In this document: piece after piece, positions 1 through 8,680 of the stretch
Numbering within the stretch: the first letter of the stretch is position 1
Layout of the letters: every line of letters starts with the position of its first letter
Assembly (NCBI GenBank): GCA_030425485.1
Contig: JAUIAM010000003.1
Span: 62,001 to 126,000 of the forward strand
DNA length: 64,000 nt
Reading direction: 5' to 3'
Origin: Verrucomicrobiia bacterium
Lineage (GTDB): Bacteria > Verrucomicrobiota > Verrucomicrobiia > Opitutales > Cerasicoccaceae
Position numbers and translations under genes: made by a program
The notes under the pieces: generated by a model
What the model saw: only the letters and a program-made list of their open reading frames with translations
What the model was told of the DNA's origin: nothing
Database searches by the model: none

Positions 1-174
1 GAGCTTCTGCAAGATTTGTTAAACTTATCAGGTGCAAATTGGCGAGGGTTCAACGCCAAAAGTGTTCCTGTTTCTGTCTTCTACTGTCATTTAATTGCAG
101 AGATGGTACGTGATTTTCAAGAGAAAGGGCTTCCGATGCCTGCCGTGACAGATTTAAAACCTTGGTTCCTTTGA
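1..174 (+). CDS. C-terminal fragment of an unknown protein upstream of the SIR2-like gene
   Basis: The first reading frame is open from the window edge for 57 codons and ends in TGA at 172-174. It has no recognisable motif and ends in KPWFL. The next gene starts three bases later, so the two are probably cotranscribed. Both are AT-rich compared with the core genes to the right. If the SIR2-like gene is part of a multi-gene defence system, this is its most likely partner, but the visible tail is too short to name. Confidence 0.55.
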   Translation, partial: ELLQDLLNLSGANWRGFNAKSVPVSVFYCHLIAEMVRDFQEKGLPMPAVTDLKPWFL

Positions 175-177
175 GCT

Positions 178-1266
178 ATGAGCACGCGTTCTACCGATAT
201 TATATTATTGTTGGGTGCTGGGGCTAGTGTTGAGGCAGAAATACCAGCATCTGCAAGTATGATTTCTAAAATCGAAAAAAAGCTCCACGAGCATGACGAT
301 TGGAAATGCCACTTGGGGTTATACAACCATGTTAAGAGTGCCATATTCTACTCTTGTGGCTTGAAGGGGGTGTTTGATGCTGATGTACAATTTAATATTG
401 AGACATTGGTCAATACTCTGTACGAGCTTGAACGGAACGAGGAACATCCGCTATATCCCTTTATTGCATCATGGAATTCTAGGTTCGTTAGTTTGGCGGA
501 TAACGACTTTGGAAAGGTTCGTGCATTTAGGCGGTTAATTCTGAATGAATTGAAAAAGTGGATATGCCCTGAAAGTAGTTCAAAACGCGATTATTTTGCT
601 GGATTGAAGAACCTCCAAGAAGGACTAGGATTTCCTCTCAATATTTTTTCACTCAATTACGATCTCTGTGTTGAGAGCCTTCATTCGAGTGAGTTCCGGG
701 TCGAAACTGGGTTCGATGGATATGGGCCTGAACACTATTGGAGTTGGGAGCGATTTGATCCTACTGATGGCGCTGCAATCAGTGATCGAGAAGCCTTTCT
801 CTATAAGCTTCATGGATCAATAAATTGGAAGCGCGACGATGATAAAAATTTGTTTTCTGTGGAGCAAGTGGAGGCGGTCGATGCCGACAAAATGGACATT
901 ATATTTGGCCGTGACTTCAAGCTGGATGCAGCAGACCCATACCTGTTTTATGCATACCAATTCCGGCGATTGACGATGGATGCTAAATTAATTCTTGCCA
1001 TCGGATATAGCTTTGCCGATGCGCACATCAACAAGATGATTACGCAGGGGTTGCGATTAAACGAGAAGAAGAAAATTCACATCGTTACTTATTTTCTTGA
1101 AAAACCGGAATGTGACAAACTGAGGCAAGAAGTAGCCGGTAAGCTGGATGTAAAAGAATCACAAATTTCTGTTGAGCATTGTGGAGCAAGCGCGTTTTTG
1201 ATGAATGCCGATATTGCCGAGATCGTTACTGGACTCGTGCCAAATACTGAGGATGCACCGTTCTAA
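178..1266 (+). CDS. SIR2-like domain protein, putative NAD-degrading defence effector
   Basis: The 362-residue protein has the pattern of the SIR2_2/SIR2-like family. There is an N-terminal Rossmann loop LLGAGAS (residues 11-17), a FSLNYD block (157-162), KLHGSINW (210-217) and GYSFADAHIN (276-285) near the C-terminus. Known members of this family act as NAD+ hydrolases in several anti-phage systems. That role is family knowledge here and not shown by the sequence. No membrane segment or signal peptide is visible. The gene follows the end of another ORF by 3 bp, so it is probably the second gene of an operon. Its base composition is clearly more AT-rich than lexA and nrdD to the right, and it lies on the 3' side of tRNA-His, which fits horizontal acquisition. 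Confidence 0.8.
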   Translation: MSTRSTDIILLLGAGASVEAEIPASASMISKIEKKLHEHDDWKCHLGLYNHVKSAIFYSCGLKGVFDADVQFNIETLVNTLYELERNEEHPLYPFIASWNSRFVSLADNDFGKVRAFRRLILNELKKWICPESSSKRDYFAGLKNLQEGLGFPLNIFSLNYDLCVESLHSSEFRVETGFDGYGPEHYWSWERFDPTDGAAISDREAFLYKLHGSINWKRDDDKNLFSVEQVEAVDADKMDIIFGRDFKLDAADPYLFYAYQFRRLTMDAKLILAIGYSFADAHINKMITQGLRLNEKKKIHIVTYFLEKPECDKLRQEVAGKLDVKESQISVEHCGASAFLMNADIAEIVTGLVPNTEDAPF

Positions 1267-1552
1267 GGAATGTCCACGATCTTCTTCCTCAAAACTCTCC
1301 CTCGCTGTATCTGATAGCTTTGCTCCATTTGTTGCATTGCTACTGGGTAGTTCCGTGAGAGTACACCCAGCATACCCCAGACCTCCAAAACTGTTGATTT
1401 AGCTGGGGCGATTCTGAGGGCGTTTTCAGAAAAAGGGCCTGGATTTTTGGCGGGGGCGTCGGGTCTGCGGAAGGGGCCGATTCTGGTGGTTGGAACTCAG
1501 AAAACGGCCATTCACGGCGGGGTTGCGTAACCTTTTGCTGGCAGCCACTTAC
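1267..1552. other. Intergenic stretch between the SIR2-like gene and the tRNA-His terminator
   Basis: No credible gene is seen in these 286 bases. Base composition changes here from the AT-rich SIR2 gene to GC-rich core DNA. The small ORFs that cross it are chance frames, and one runs through the tRNA. It may hold the junction of an island inserted beside tRNA-His, but I could not find a copy of the tRNA 3' end in the visible part. Confidence 0.4.
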
Positions 1553-1588
1553 AAAAAATCCCGCTCGGTGTGCGAAGCGGGATTTTTT
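1553..1588 (-). terminator. Rho-independent terminator downstream of tRNA-His
   Basis: An inverted repeat with arms TCCCGCT and AGCGGGA encloses a short loop and is flanked by A-tracts on one side and T-tracts on the other. It can therefore act in both directions. It lies about 40 bp past the 3' end of the minus-strand tRNA-His. Confidence 0.8.
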
Positions 1589-1627
1589 GTGGCGGGACGG
1601 GGCGGTGCGCCCGCGACAGGGAAAAAA

Positions 1628-1705
1628 TGGGGTGGCTAACCGGATTCGAACCGGCGACCCTCGGTACCACAAACCGATGCTCTAACCAACTGAGCTATAG
1701 CCACC
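1628..1705 (-). tRNA. tRNA-His (GUG), CCA encoded
   Basis: The reverse strand folds as a full cloverleaf. It has the extra G at -1 and C73 typical of bacterial tRNA-His, acceptor GTGGCTA paired with TAGCCAC, anticodon loop TTGTGGT giving GTG, T-loop TTCGAAT, and an encoded CCA. Its 3' end points to the AT-rich SIR2 region, the usual side for an island inserted at a tRNA. Confidence 0.95.
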
Positions 1706-1833
1706 ACTTGTAGAAGCGGATAAGGAAGCCAATGCTGGGCGGTCTTGTCAATCTTTTGCCGCGAGAAAAAAACGAAAATTCCTGCGTCTCCTACCCGTGT
1801 GTGTCACTCACCTAAGCTTAGTACACACACTGC

Positions 1834-2466
1834 CTAGAGGCTGCGCACGACGGCCTTGGCTATACCCTGGATGACCAGTTCCGAGACGGGGTTGAGCTCC
1901 GGGTAGTCGGGGTTTTCCGCCTTGAGGTAAGGTGGGTGGCCGGGGCGCTGCATGAAGCGCTTGAGGGTGGTTTCGTTGTCGATGAGCGCGGCCACGACAT
2001 CGCCGTGCTTGGGCAGGCCGGGCTCAAGGATGACGATATCGCCGTGGTGGATGCCAGCGTCGATCATGCTCTCGCCGCGGACTTTCAGCGCGAAGGCGCG
2101 TTGGTTGCGGCGCACGCCCGCGGTGTCGATGTCGATCTGCAGGCGGCCGATTTCGCCCCCGGTTTCGACCCCGTCGGGGTAGCCGGCGGCGATACTGCCG
2201 TAGATGGGGATGTCCACGACTTCGGCACTGCCCTCGGGGGCGACTTCGCCCTCATCGTAGGTAACGCGGAAGGCGCGGGCCTGGCCGGGGACGCGGCTGA
2301 TAAAGCCCTTACGCTCGAGCGCACGCAGATGACCCATGACGGCGTTCGTGCTGGCAAAGCCGAAATGCGTCTGGATCTCCCGGATGCTGGGCCAGAAGTT
2401 TTCCTGACGAAAGTGGAGCTGGATGAAGCCCAGGATCTCGTGCTGCCGCGTCGTTAGCTCTTTCAT
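1834..2466 (-). CDS. lexA: LexA repressor
   Basis: SOS-response repressor with autoprotease activity. The N-terminal winged helix (about residues 1-70) starts MKELTTRQHEIL. A hinge leads to the cleavage site SIAAGYPD (Ala94-Gly95). The peptidase S24 domain has the catalytic Ser133 in GESMID and Lys169 in TTLKRF. Length (210 residues) is usual for the family. I chose the ATG at 2466; a GTG two codons upstream is also in frame. The upstream strand has a reasonable -35 (TTGACA) about 50 bp before the start. It stands alone between tRNA-His and nrdD. Confidence 0.95.
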   Translation of the reverse strand: MKELTTRQHEILGFIQLHFRQENFWPSIREIQTHFGFASTNAVMGHLRALERKGFISRVPGQARAFRVTYDEGEVAPEGSAEVVDIPIYGSIAAGYPDGVETGGEIGRLQIDIDTAGVRRNQRAFALKVRGESMIDAGIHHGDIVILEPGLPKHGDVVAALIDNETTLKRFMQRPGHPPYLKAENPDYPELNPVSELVIQGIAKAVVRSL

Positions 2467-2644
2467 GTACACATGAGTAGCATGAAAATCTGTTCACTGT
2501 CAAGGCGAGATGCTGATTTTTGCTTCTCACTTTAAGGTGAAGTGGAGCAAGCACTTGGGTTGTTGGTCGGGTAACATCGCTTGGTTGTTGGCCCTATCAG
2601 TTACTTTTTTGGGCTAGAGCAGGCGGGCTTCTAGATGGCTTCCA

Positions 2645-2691
2645 ATACTACATCTAGTTTGATTTTGAAAAATAGCCCCTAATTGTAGGGG
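2645..2691 (+). promoter_or_regulatory. Tandem NrdR-box-like sites before nrdD
   Basis: Two 16-bp sites, ATACTACATCTAGTTT (2645-2660) and CCCCTAATTGTAGGGG (2676-2691), share the core CTAnnTnTAG. Their cores start exactly 31 bp apart, three helical turns. NrdR, the global repressor of ribonucleotide reductase genes, is known to bind pairs of boxes with consensus close to ACACWATATATWGTGT at this spacing. The sites are degenerate, so this rests on core match plus spacing plus the gene behind them. The second box abuts the nrdD start codon. Confidence 0.65.
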
Positions 2692-2692
2692 T

Positions 2693-4942
2693 ATGGTTAA
2701 GGTACTCCATCCAGAACTCCCCCTTGAGGCGGCAGCGGATCGCTCGACGATCCAAGCTTACCTCAGTGCCCATACGCCGACTATCACCAAGGTTAAAAAA
2801 CGCGATGGCCGCACGGTGGTCTTCGATACGGAGCGCATCCTGTCGGCGCTGACCAAGGCGGGCAAAGCGACGGGCGAGTATGGGGCGGAAGTGGCGCTCA
2901 AGCTCGCCCTGCAGGTGGTTGAGTATTGCCAGAGCGCGATCGAGGCAGACTCGCCTTCTGTTGAGGCGATACAGGACATTTGCGAGGACGTGCTCCTGCG
3001 CTCGCCATACCGCCGTACGGCCAAGGCCTTCATCATCTACCGTGACCAGCAGGCGCGCCGCCGCGACATTCAGCACAAGGCCCGCACGGAGATTGTTAGC
3101 CAGTACTTGAAAAAGCTAGACTGGGAGGTGCGGGAAAACAGCAACATGGCCTATTCGCTCCAGGGGCTGAACAACTACATCTCCTCGGGGGTGAGCAAGA
3201 GCTTTTGGATGAAGGAGGTCTACACGCCTCAGGTGGAAGCGGCCCACGAGGGCGGCGATTTTCACATCCACGATACGAACCTGCTCAGCGTGTACTGCGT
3301 GGGCTGGGACCTGTACCAACTGCTGCGCGAGGGCTTTCGCGGGGTGCCGGGAAAGGTCGAGTCCGCTCCGGCCAGGCATCTGCGTAGCGCGCTCGGCCAG
3401 GTGGTGAATTTTTTCTACACCCTGCAAGGGGAGGCCGCCGGGGCGCAGGCTTTTAGCAATTTCGACACCCTGCTCGCGCCCTTCGTGCGCTACGACGGGC
3501 TGGCCTACGAAGAGGTGCGCCAGATCATCCAGGAGTTCCTCTTCAACGTCAATGTGCCCACGCGGGTGGGCTTTCAGTCGCCTTTTACCAACATCACGCT
3601 CGACCTGCAGTGCCCCTCGCACTACCGGGACCAGCCCGTGCTCTGCGGTGGTGAGTTTATGCCGGAAAAGTATGGCGAGTTTCAGGCCGAGATGGATCTG
3701 CTCAACCGTGCCTTTTTCGACGTGATGACAGCGGGCGATGCGGGCGGGCGCATTTTCTCCTTCCCCATTCCGACCATCAATCTGACGCGTGACTTCGACT
3801 GGGAGAACCCCAACCTCGACGGCCTTTGGGAGATGACGGGAAAGTACGGCATCCCGTACTTTTCCAACTTCATCAACTCGGACATGAGCCCCGACGACGC
3901 CCGTTCGATGTGCTGCCGCCTGCGCATCGACAACACCCAACTGGAGAAGCGCGGGGGAGGACTCTTCGGGGCGCATCCGCTCACGGGTAGCGTCGGGGTG
4001 GTCACGATCAACATGGCGCGTCTGGGCTACCGGGCCAAGACGATCAAGGGCTTTAAGCGGCGGCTCGCGCACTTGATGGATCTCGCACGGGACAGCCTGG
4101 AGACCAAGCGAAAGCTGCTCGAAGAGCTGACCGACGCCGGGCTCTACCCCTATACCAAGCACTACCTGCGCGACATGAAGCAGCGCTTTGGTGTGTATTG
4201 GAAAAACCACTTCAGTACCATCGGGCTCAATGGCATGAACGAGGCCTGCCTGAATCTCTTTGGTAAGGACATCGGCTCGGACGTGGGGCGGACCTTTGCC
4301 GCCGATGTGCTCGAGTTCATGCGGGAGCGGCTCGTTAGCTACCAGCAGGAGACGGGTAACAACTACAACCTCGAAGCTTCGCCCGCTGAGGGCACTTCCA
4401 TGCGGCTCGCGCTCAAGGACCGCGCATTGTACCCGCACTGCGCCATTGCCAATCCGCGTGAGGTGGAGCGTGGCGCCCAGCCCTACTATACGAACAGCAC
4501 GCACCTGCCGGTCAACTTCAGCGACGACCCCTACGAGGTACTCGACTTGCAGGAGGAAACCCAGTGCAAGTACACGGGCGGCACGGTCATCCACCTCTTC
4601 CTGGGTGAGCGCGTGAGCGACATCCGCACCGTGCGCGAGTTTGTCCGCAGCGTGGCGGAGAGCTACGCCATCCCGTACTTCTCACTCACGCCGACCTTTT
4701 CCGTCTGCCCCGTGCATGGCTACCTCGAAGGCGAGCACCCGGAGTGCCCGCACTGTGGAGAGGAGGCCGAGGTGTACTCGCGCATCGTGGGCTATTTGCG
4801 CCCCGTCTCACAGTGGAACGACGGCAAGCAGAGCGAGTTTGGCCTGCGCCGGAGCCTGCGGCTGGATAAGGGAGAGCGGCTGCGCCCGCGCCCGGAAAGG
4901 AGTGAGCAATGCAGCTTGCCGGTTTGCAACGATGCTCCCTAG
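2693..4942 (+). CDS. nrdD: Anaerobic (class III) ribonucleoside-triphosphate reductase
   Basis: Makes deoxyribonucleotides without oxygen, using a glycyl radical. An ATP-cone regulatory domain begins near ITKVKKRDGR (about residue 31) and is followed by the catalytic barrel. Near the C-terminus lie a zinc site (CPVH...CPHC) and the radical loop SRIVGYLRPVSQWNDGKQ, with the radical Gly near residue 700. Length 749 is a little above the E. coli enzyme (712). The chosen ATG is the only in-frame start before the ATP cone. It lies directly against an NrdR-like box, with AGGGG as the only possible ribosome site. The activase gene overlaps its 3' end. Confidence 0.95.
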   Translation: MVKVLHPELPLEAAADRSTIQAYLSAHTPTITKVKKRDGRTVVFDTERILSALTKAGKATGEYGAEVALKLALQVVEYCQSAIEADSPSVEAIQDICEDVLLRSPYRRTAKAFIIYRDQQARRRDIQHKARTEIVSQYLKKLDWEVRENSNMAYSLQGLNNYISSGVSKSFWMKEVYTPQVEAAHEGGDFHIHDTNLLSVYCVGWDLYQLLREGFRGVPGKVESAPARHLRSALGQVVNFFYTLQGEAAGAQAFSNFDTLLAPFVRYDGLAYEEVRQIIQEFLFNVNVPTRVGFQSPFTNITLDLQCPSHYRDQPVLCGGEFMPEKYGEFQAEMDLLNRAFFDVMTAGDAGGRIFSFPIPTINLTRDFDWENPNLDGLWEMTGKYGIPYFSNFINSDMSPDDARSMCCRLRIDNTQLEKRGGGLFGAHPLTGSVGVVTINMARLGYRAKTIKGFKRRLAHLMDLARDSLETKRKLLEELTDAGLYPYTKHYLRDMKQRFGVYWKNHFSTIGLNGMNEACLNLFGKDIGSDVGRTFAADVLEFMRERLVSYQQETGNNYNLEASPAEGTSMRLALKDRALYPHCAIANPREVERGAQPYYTNSTHLPVNFSDDPYEVLDLQEETQCKYTGGTVIHLFLGERVSDIRTVREFVRSVAESYAIPYFSLTPTFSVCPVHGYLEGEHPECPHCGEEAEVYSRIVGYLRPVSQWNDGKQSEFGLRRSLRLDKGERLRPRPERSEQCSLPVCNDAP

Positions 4943-5598
4943 TGGATTACCCGGGGCAGCCCTGTTGCACGGTCTTCACCCAAGGGTGCAACCTGCGCTG
5001 TCCGTGGTGCCATAATGCGCGTCTCATCGGCGAGTACGCGGCTGATCCCATCCCGCTGGAGGCATTCTGGGCGCTGCTGAAACGGCGTCAGGGGCGCATC
5101 CGCGCGGTGACCGTGACGGGGGGCGAGCCGACCGAGCACGCGGACTTGCCGACGTTTTTGGCTGAGATCAAGGCCCGGGGTTTCGTGGTTAAATTGGACT
5201 CAAATGGCACCCGGCCCGGTGTATTGGAAAAACTGATACGTGAAGGGGCGGTTGACTGCGTGGCCATGGATGTCAAAGCGCCGCTGGATGCGCGCTATTC
5301 GCATGCCGCGGGTACCAGTGTATCCATTGAGTCGATACGCGAAAGCATCGGTGTGCTCAAGGCGGCATCTGGCATCGCGGTCGAGTTTCGCACGACTGTC
5401 ATTCCGGCCTTGCACCTGGAGGACGACATCGAGGAAATCGCGCAGTGCCTGCAGGGAGCGAGTTGCTACTACCTGCAAGCCTTTCAACCCACGCACGCGC
5501 TCAGCCCACGCTACCGCGAGAGCCCGGTGCCGCGCCCTGAGTTTATGGAAGCCTGCCGCAGGCGGGCCAGCCAGTGGGTTCCGACGCAGGTGCGCTGA
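4909..5598 (+). CDS. nrdG: Anaerobic ribonucleotide reductase activating protein (radical SAM)
   Basis: Generates the glycyl radical on NrdD from S-adenosylmethionine. The 4Fe-4S cluster motif CNLRCPWC (Cys27, Cys31, Cys34) and a glycine-rich SAM-binding TVTGGEPTEH stretch are present. Length (229 residues) fits the longer NrdG subgroup. Its start overlaps the end of nrdD by 34 bp in another frame, so translation of the two is coupled. Confidence 0.93.
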   Translation: MQLAGLQRCSLVDYPGQPCCTVFTQGCNLRCPWCHNARLIGEYAADPIPLEAFWALLKRRQGRIRAVTVTGGEPTEHADLPTFLAEIKARGFVVKLDSNGTRPGVLEKLIREGAVDCVAMDVKAPLDARYSHAAGTSVSIESIRESIGVLKAASGIAVEFRTTVIPALHLEDDIEEIAQCLQGASCYYLQAFQPTHALSPRYRESPVPRPEFMEACRRRASQWVPTQVR

Positions 5599-5740
5599 TA
5601 GTGGAAAGGGATATCTGATCGGGCGCTTGGAAAGCGAAGCGTGGCTTAATTCTTCGATAAGATAAGCTTAAACAGATGGCTCTAGCTAGAAGCTTGTTGC
5701 ATGGACTGGGTGGCGCTGATACTGAATCTCAGTATAAGTT

Positions 5741-7207
5741 ATGCCGGTAAAACATCCAGGACAAGCGCCCGTAGCAACGCCATCACTCGACCGCCCCGCA
5801 GGGCAAGGGGCTCATCCGCATGCACCGCTTCTGGGGGGCAGTCGGGGATCTGGAGGTGCTCTGCCGGAAGGGGCTCTGGCCCGGGTAGGGGAGTGCGAGT
5901 TGGGGGCGATCTTTGAGGCGGGCGCGCCGAAGGCGAACCACCGTCCGCATGGCAGCGGTGGCCCGCCGGCTCGTATGCAGGAGCCTTTTGAGAATTGGGC
6001 GCCGCGTGTCTTTATGGCCCGAGAGGATGCGCCGCTGGGTTTGTACTTCCATGTTCCGTTTTGCCACCACCGCTGCACCTTTTGCCCCTTCTTTCAGAAC
6101 ACTACGCGGGAGGGCTTTAGCTCCGAGTACGCGGGCTTACTGCGGCGGGCGGTGGCGTCGATGGCTGCGGCGTTAGGGAAGGATCGTTACGAGCGCGAGG
6201 TGCAGACGCTGTATTTTGGCGGGGGCACACCGAGCGACATGGAGGCGGCGGACCTGGCCTCGGTCGTGCGCCTGGCTCGCGAGCAGTTTGCTTTTTCTCC
6301 CGAGGCGGAGGTCACGGTCGAGGGGCGGGTGCGCGGCTTTACGGCGGAGAAAGCCCGGGTCTGGATGGAGGCGGGCGTGAACCGCTTTTCGCTCGGACTG
6401 CAAAGCAGCGATACCCGCTTGCGGCGTTCGCTGGGGCGTCTGGCCGACCGAGAGGAAATCGTCCGCAACCTCAACGCGCTTTCGGAGCTGGGGGCGATCG
6501 TCATCGTCGATTTAATCTACGGTCTACCGGGCCAGAGTCTCGACATGGTGCGCGAGGACATTCGCTTTCTGGCCGAGGAAACACGCATCGACGGCCTCGA
6601 CCTGTACGCGCTCAAGCCTTTCCCCGGCAGCCCGATGATGAAGGCGGTCCAGGCGGGCCGCTTGCCGGAGCCGACCGATGCCGTGGGCCGCGGGCAGATG
6701 TATGTGGCTGCCAGCGATGCCCTCGCGGGCTATGGTTTTGAGCACTTTACCCCGCAGCACTGGCGTCGGTCCGCACGTGAACGCTCGGCCTACAATCGGC
6801 TGGCCAAGGTCGACGCAGACATCCTGCCCTTCGGGTGTTCTGCGGGGGGACATCTCGGGCCCGTGGCCATGATGAACGAGCGCGACCTGGGGCGCTACCG
6901 CCAACGCATCGAGGTGGAAAGCGTCCCGGCCATGATGATGGGGGACCCGGCTAATGTGGGGTATGGCAAAGCCTTTCGACTTGTGCTGGCCGATGCTTTG
7001 GAAGAACGGAGCCTGCCGCCCTTGGATGCGTGGCCGCAGGTAACGCAGGGCTTGGGGGCCAAGCTCCTCGCTAACTGGATGGCCGCAGGCTTGGTCGAGG
7101 CACAGCGTGGGGATGAGCTGCGCTTGACCCGGGCCGGCTGCTTCTGGGCCAGCCATTTGCAGAAGCTGCTCCTCGGGCTCGTGGCAGGGAGTGCCTCTGC
7201 TGGCTGA
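5741..7207 (+). CDS. ChuW/HutW-like radical SAM protein, anaerobic haem degradation
   Basis: A HemN-related radical SAM enzyme. The cluster motif is CHHRCTFCPFFQN (Cys108, Cys112, Cys115). FGGGTP and LIYGLPGQ follow, as in coproporphyrinogen-oxidase-like proteins. The CxFCxFFQN form is what I know from ChuW/HutW, which open the haem ring without oxygen by radical methyl transfer. The protein could instead be another HemN paralogue. The first 80 or so residues are low in complexity and rich in Gly, Pro and Ala. An ATG at 5975 is an alternative start, though the family normally has a leader before the radical SAM core. It follows nrdDG by 142 bp in the same direction. No haem uptake genes are adjacent. 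Confidence 0.72.
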   Translation: MPVKHPGQAPVATPSLDRPAGQGAHPHAPLLGGSRGSGGALPEGALARVGECELGAIFEAGAPKANHRPHGSGGPPARMQEPFENWAPRVFMAREDAPLGLYFHVPFCHHRCTFCPFFQNTTREGFSSEYAGLLRRAVASMAAALGKDRYEREVQTLYFGGGTPSDMEAADLASVVRLAREQFAFSPEAEVTVEGRVRGFTAEKARVWMEAGVNRFSLGLQSSDTRLRRSLGRLADREEIVRNLNALSELGAIVIVDLIYGLPGQSLDMVREDIRFLAEETRIDGLDLYALKPFPGSPMMKAVQAGRLPEPTDAVGRGQMYVAASDALAGYGFEHFTPQHWRRSARERSAYNRLAKVDADILPFGCSAGGHLGPVAMMNERDLGRYRQRIEVESVPAMMMGDPANVGYGKAFRLVLADALEERSLPPLDAWPQVTQGLGAKLLANWMAAGLVEAQRGDELRLTRAGCFWASHLQKLLLGLVAGSASAG

Positions 7208-7230
7208 ATACGTCGCCAGTATGGTTGTGC

Positions 7231-8625
7231 TTAGCCCTTCATGTCTTCGAGCTCCACGCCCTTAGTCTCGTGGACAAACTTCAGAATGAAGAAGGCCGAT
7301 ACGAGGGCGAAAAATGCGTAGATGCCATAGGTGATCCCCAGGCCGATGCTGACCAGCATGATGGGGAATGTCATGGTGATGGCGAAGTTGCTCAGCCATT
7401 GGACCAGGCCGCTGATCGATAGCGCCGAGCCGCGAAGTTGATTGGGGAACATCTCCCCCAGCATGACCCACATGACCGGACCCCAGGAAAAGTTGAAGAA
7501 GATCACGTAGAGGTTGGCTGCTACCAGCGCGGTGATGCCCGCATTGTTGCCCAGTTGGAGCTTTCCGTCGGCATCGAGTGTGCCTGTAAAGAAGGCCGCG
7601 CAGACCGCGCCGAGCGTCAAGGCCATGCCGATGGAGCCAATCAGGAGAATCGGTTTGCGTCCGATCTTATCGATGACAGCCATCGTGACCAGACAGGCGG
7701 CGATGCTCACGCCCCCGCTGATGATGTTGATCAGCAGGGAGTCGCTTTCGTTAAAGCCCACTGCCTGCCAGAGCACGGCGCCGTAGTAAAAGACGACGTT
7801 GATCCCCACGAGTTGCTGAAATGCGGCCAGCCCCACGCCGACCCAGACGATGGGGCGCAGACCAGTGCCCTTGGCAAAACTGTCTGATATGCGCGGCGGG
7901 TGGTCGGTGGCCAGCGAGGCTTTGATCGCGGTGTGCTTTTCTTTGGCCTTCGCGCCCATGAGTGAGGAGAGCACGCTCAGGGCATGCTCGTGCTTGCCGC
8001 GGGCTACGAGGTAGCGCGGGCTCTCGGGGATGAAGCACAGCCCGATGAGAAAGACGACCGCCGGGAGCAGCTCTACCCAGAACATCCAGCGCCATGCTTC
8101 GTAGTCGAGCCAGAGGATGTTGGTGGATGCGCCCGCAATGTCGGCGATGAAGTAGTTACTGACGAAGGAGGTGAACAGGCCGACGATGATGGCGATCTGC
8201 TGGATGGAAGAAAGCCGTCCCCGTATGTGGGCGGGTGCAATTTCGCAGATGTAGGCTGGGGCCAGTACACTGGCCGCCCCTACGGCTAGTCCGCCGATAA
8301 TGCGGTAAACAATGAACTCGCTCGATCCTCCGGCAATGCCCGATCCCCACGAACTGATGATGAAGAAGACGGCCGAGATCATCAGGATGCTGCGGCGGCC
8401 AAAGGTGTTGGCCAGGTTGCCCGCAAAGAACGCTCCCACGGCGCAACCCAGGAGCATGGAGGCGACGTTGAATCCTGTCCCGATGTCGTCGGCCTGAAAG
8501 GCTTCCTGCAGGCCTTTAACCGTTCCGTTGATGACTCCGCTGTCGAAGCCGAAGAGGAAGCCGCCAATGGTGGCGACGAGTGCGATGAGGAGGGTACGGC
8601 CAAAGTGGCCCTTGGGTTCTGTCAT
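7231..8625 (-). CDS. MFS sugar porter (sugar:H+ symporter)
   Basis: A 464-residue inner-membrane transporter of the sugar porter family with twelve predicted helices. Family signatures are seen: GFLFGFDSGVING in helix 1, the loop GRRS, RGRLSS after helix 4, PESPRYL after helix 6, QQLVGINVV in helix 7 and GRKP after helix 8. This layout resembles XylE/GlcP/AraE carriers of pentoses or hexoses; the substrate cannot be read from the sequence. It ends at KGVELEDMKG and has no sugar-metabolic partner nearby. The orphan gene at 8681-9724 lies upstream on the same strand. Confidence 0.92.
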   Translation of the reverse strand: MTEPKGHFGRTLLIALVATIGGFLFGFDSGVINGTVKGLQEAFQADDIGTGFNVASMLLGCAVGAFFAGNLANTFGRRSILMISAVFFIISSWGSGIAGGSSEFIVYRIIGGLAVGAASVLAPAYICEIAPAHIRGRLSSIQQIAIIVGLFTSFVSNYFIADIAGASTNILWLDYEAWRWMFWVELLPAVVFLIGLCFIPESPRYLVARGKHEHALSVLSSLMGAKAKEKHTAIKASLATDHPPRISDSFAKGTGLRPIVWVGVGLAAFQQLVGINVVFYYGAVLWQAVGFNESDSLLINIISGGVSIAACLVTMAVIDKIGRKPILLIGSIGMALTLGAVCAAFFTGTLDADGKLQLGNNAGITALVAANLYVIFFNFSWGPVMWVMLGEMFPNQLRGSALSISGLVQWLSNFAITMTFPIMLVSIGLGITYGIYAFFALVSAFFILKFVHETKGVELEDMKG

Positions 8626-8680
8626 GGGGTAATATAATGCTGGTGGGGGGGGATGGTTGGCCGTCGGCCAAAGTAGATTG

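Noticed and set aside
1340-1672. 110-codon minus-strand ORF near tRNA-His
   Set aside because: It runs through the tRNA gene and its terminator and has no protein-like pattern.
1797-1830. Palindrome-rich GTGTGT...CTAAGCTTAG...ACACAC stretch as a LexA operator
   Set aside because: It lies behind the lexA stop codon, not in front of the gene, and is not symmetric as a whole; no link to regulation can be shown.
3116-4594. Long minus-strand ORF of 492 codons over nrdD
   Set aside because: It is antisense to a clear nrdD with motifs. Its protein lacks any family pattern and its length comes from GC-rich codon bias.
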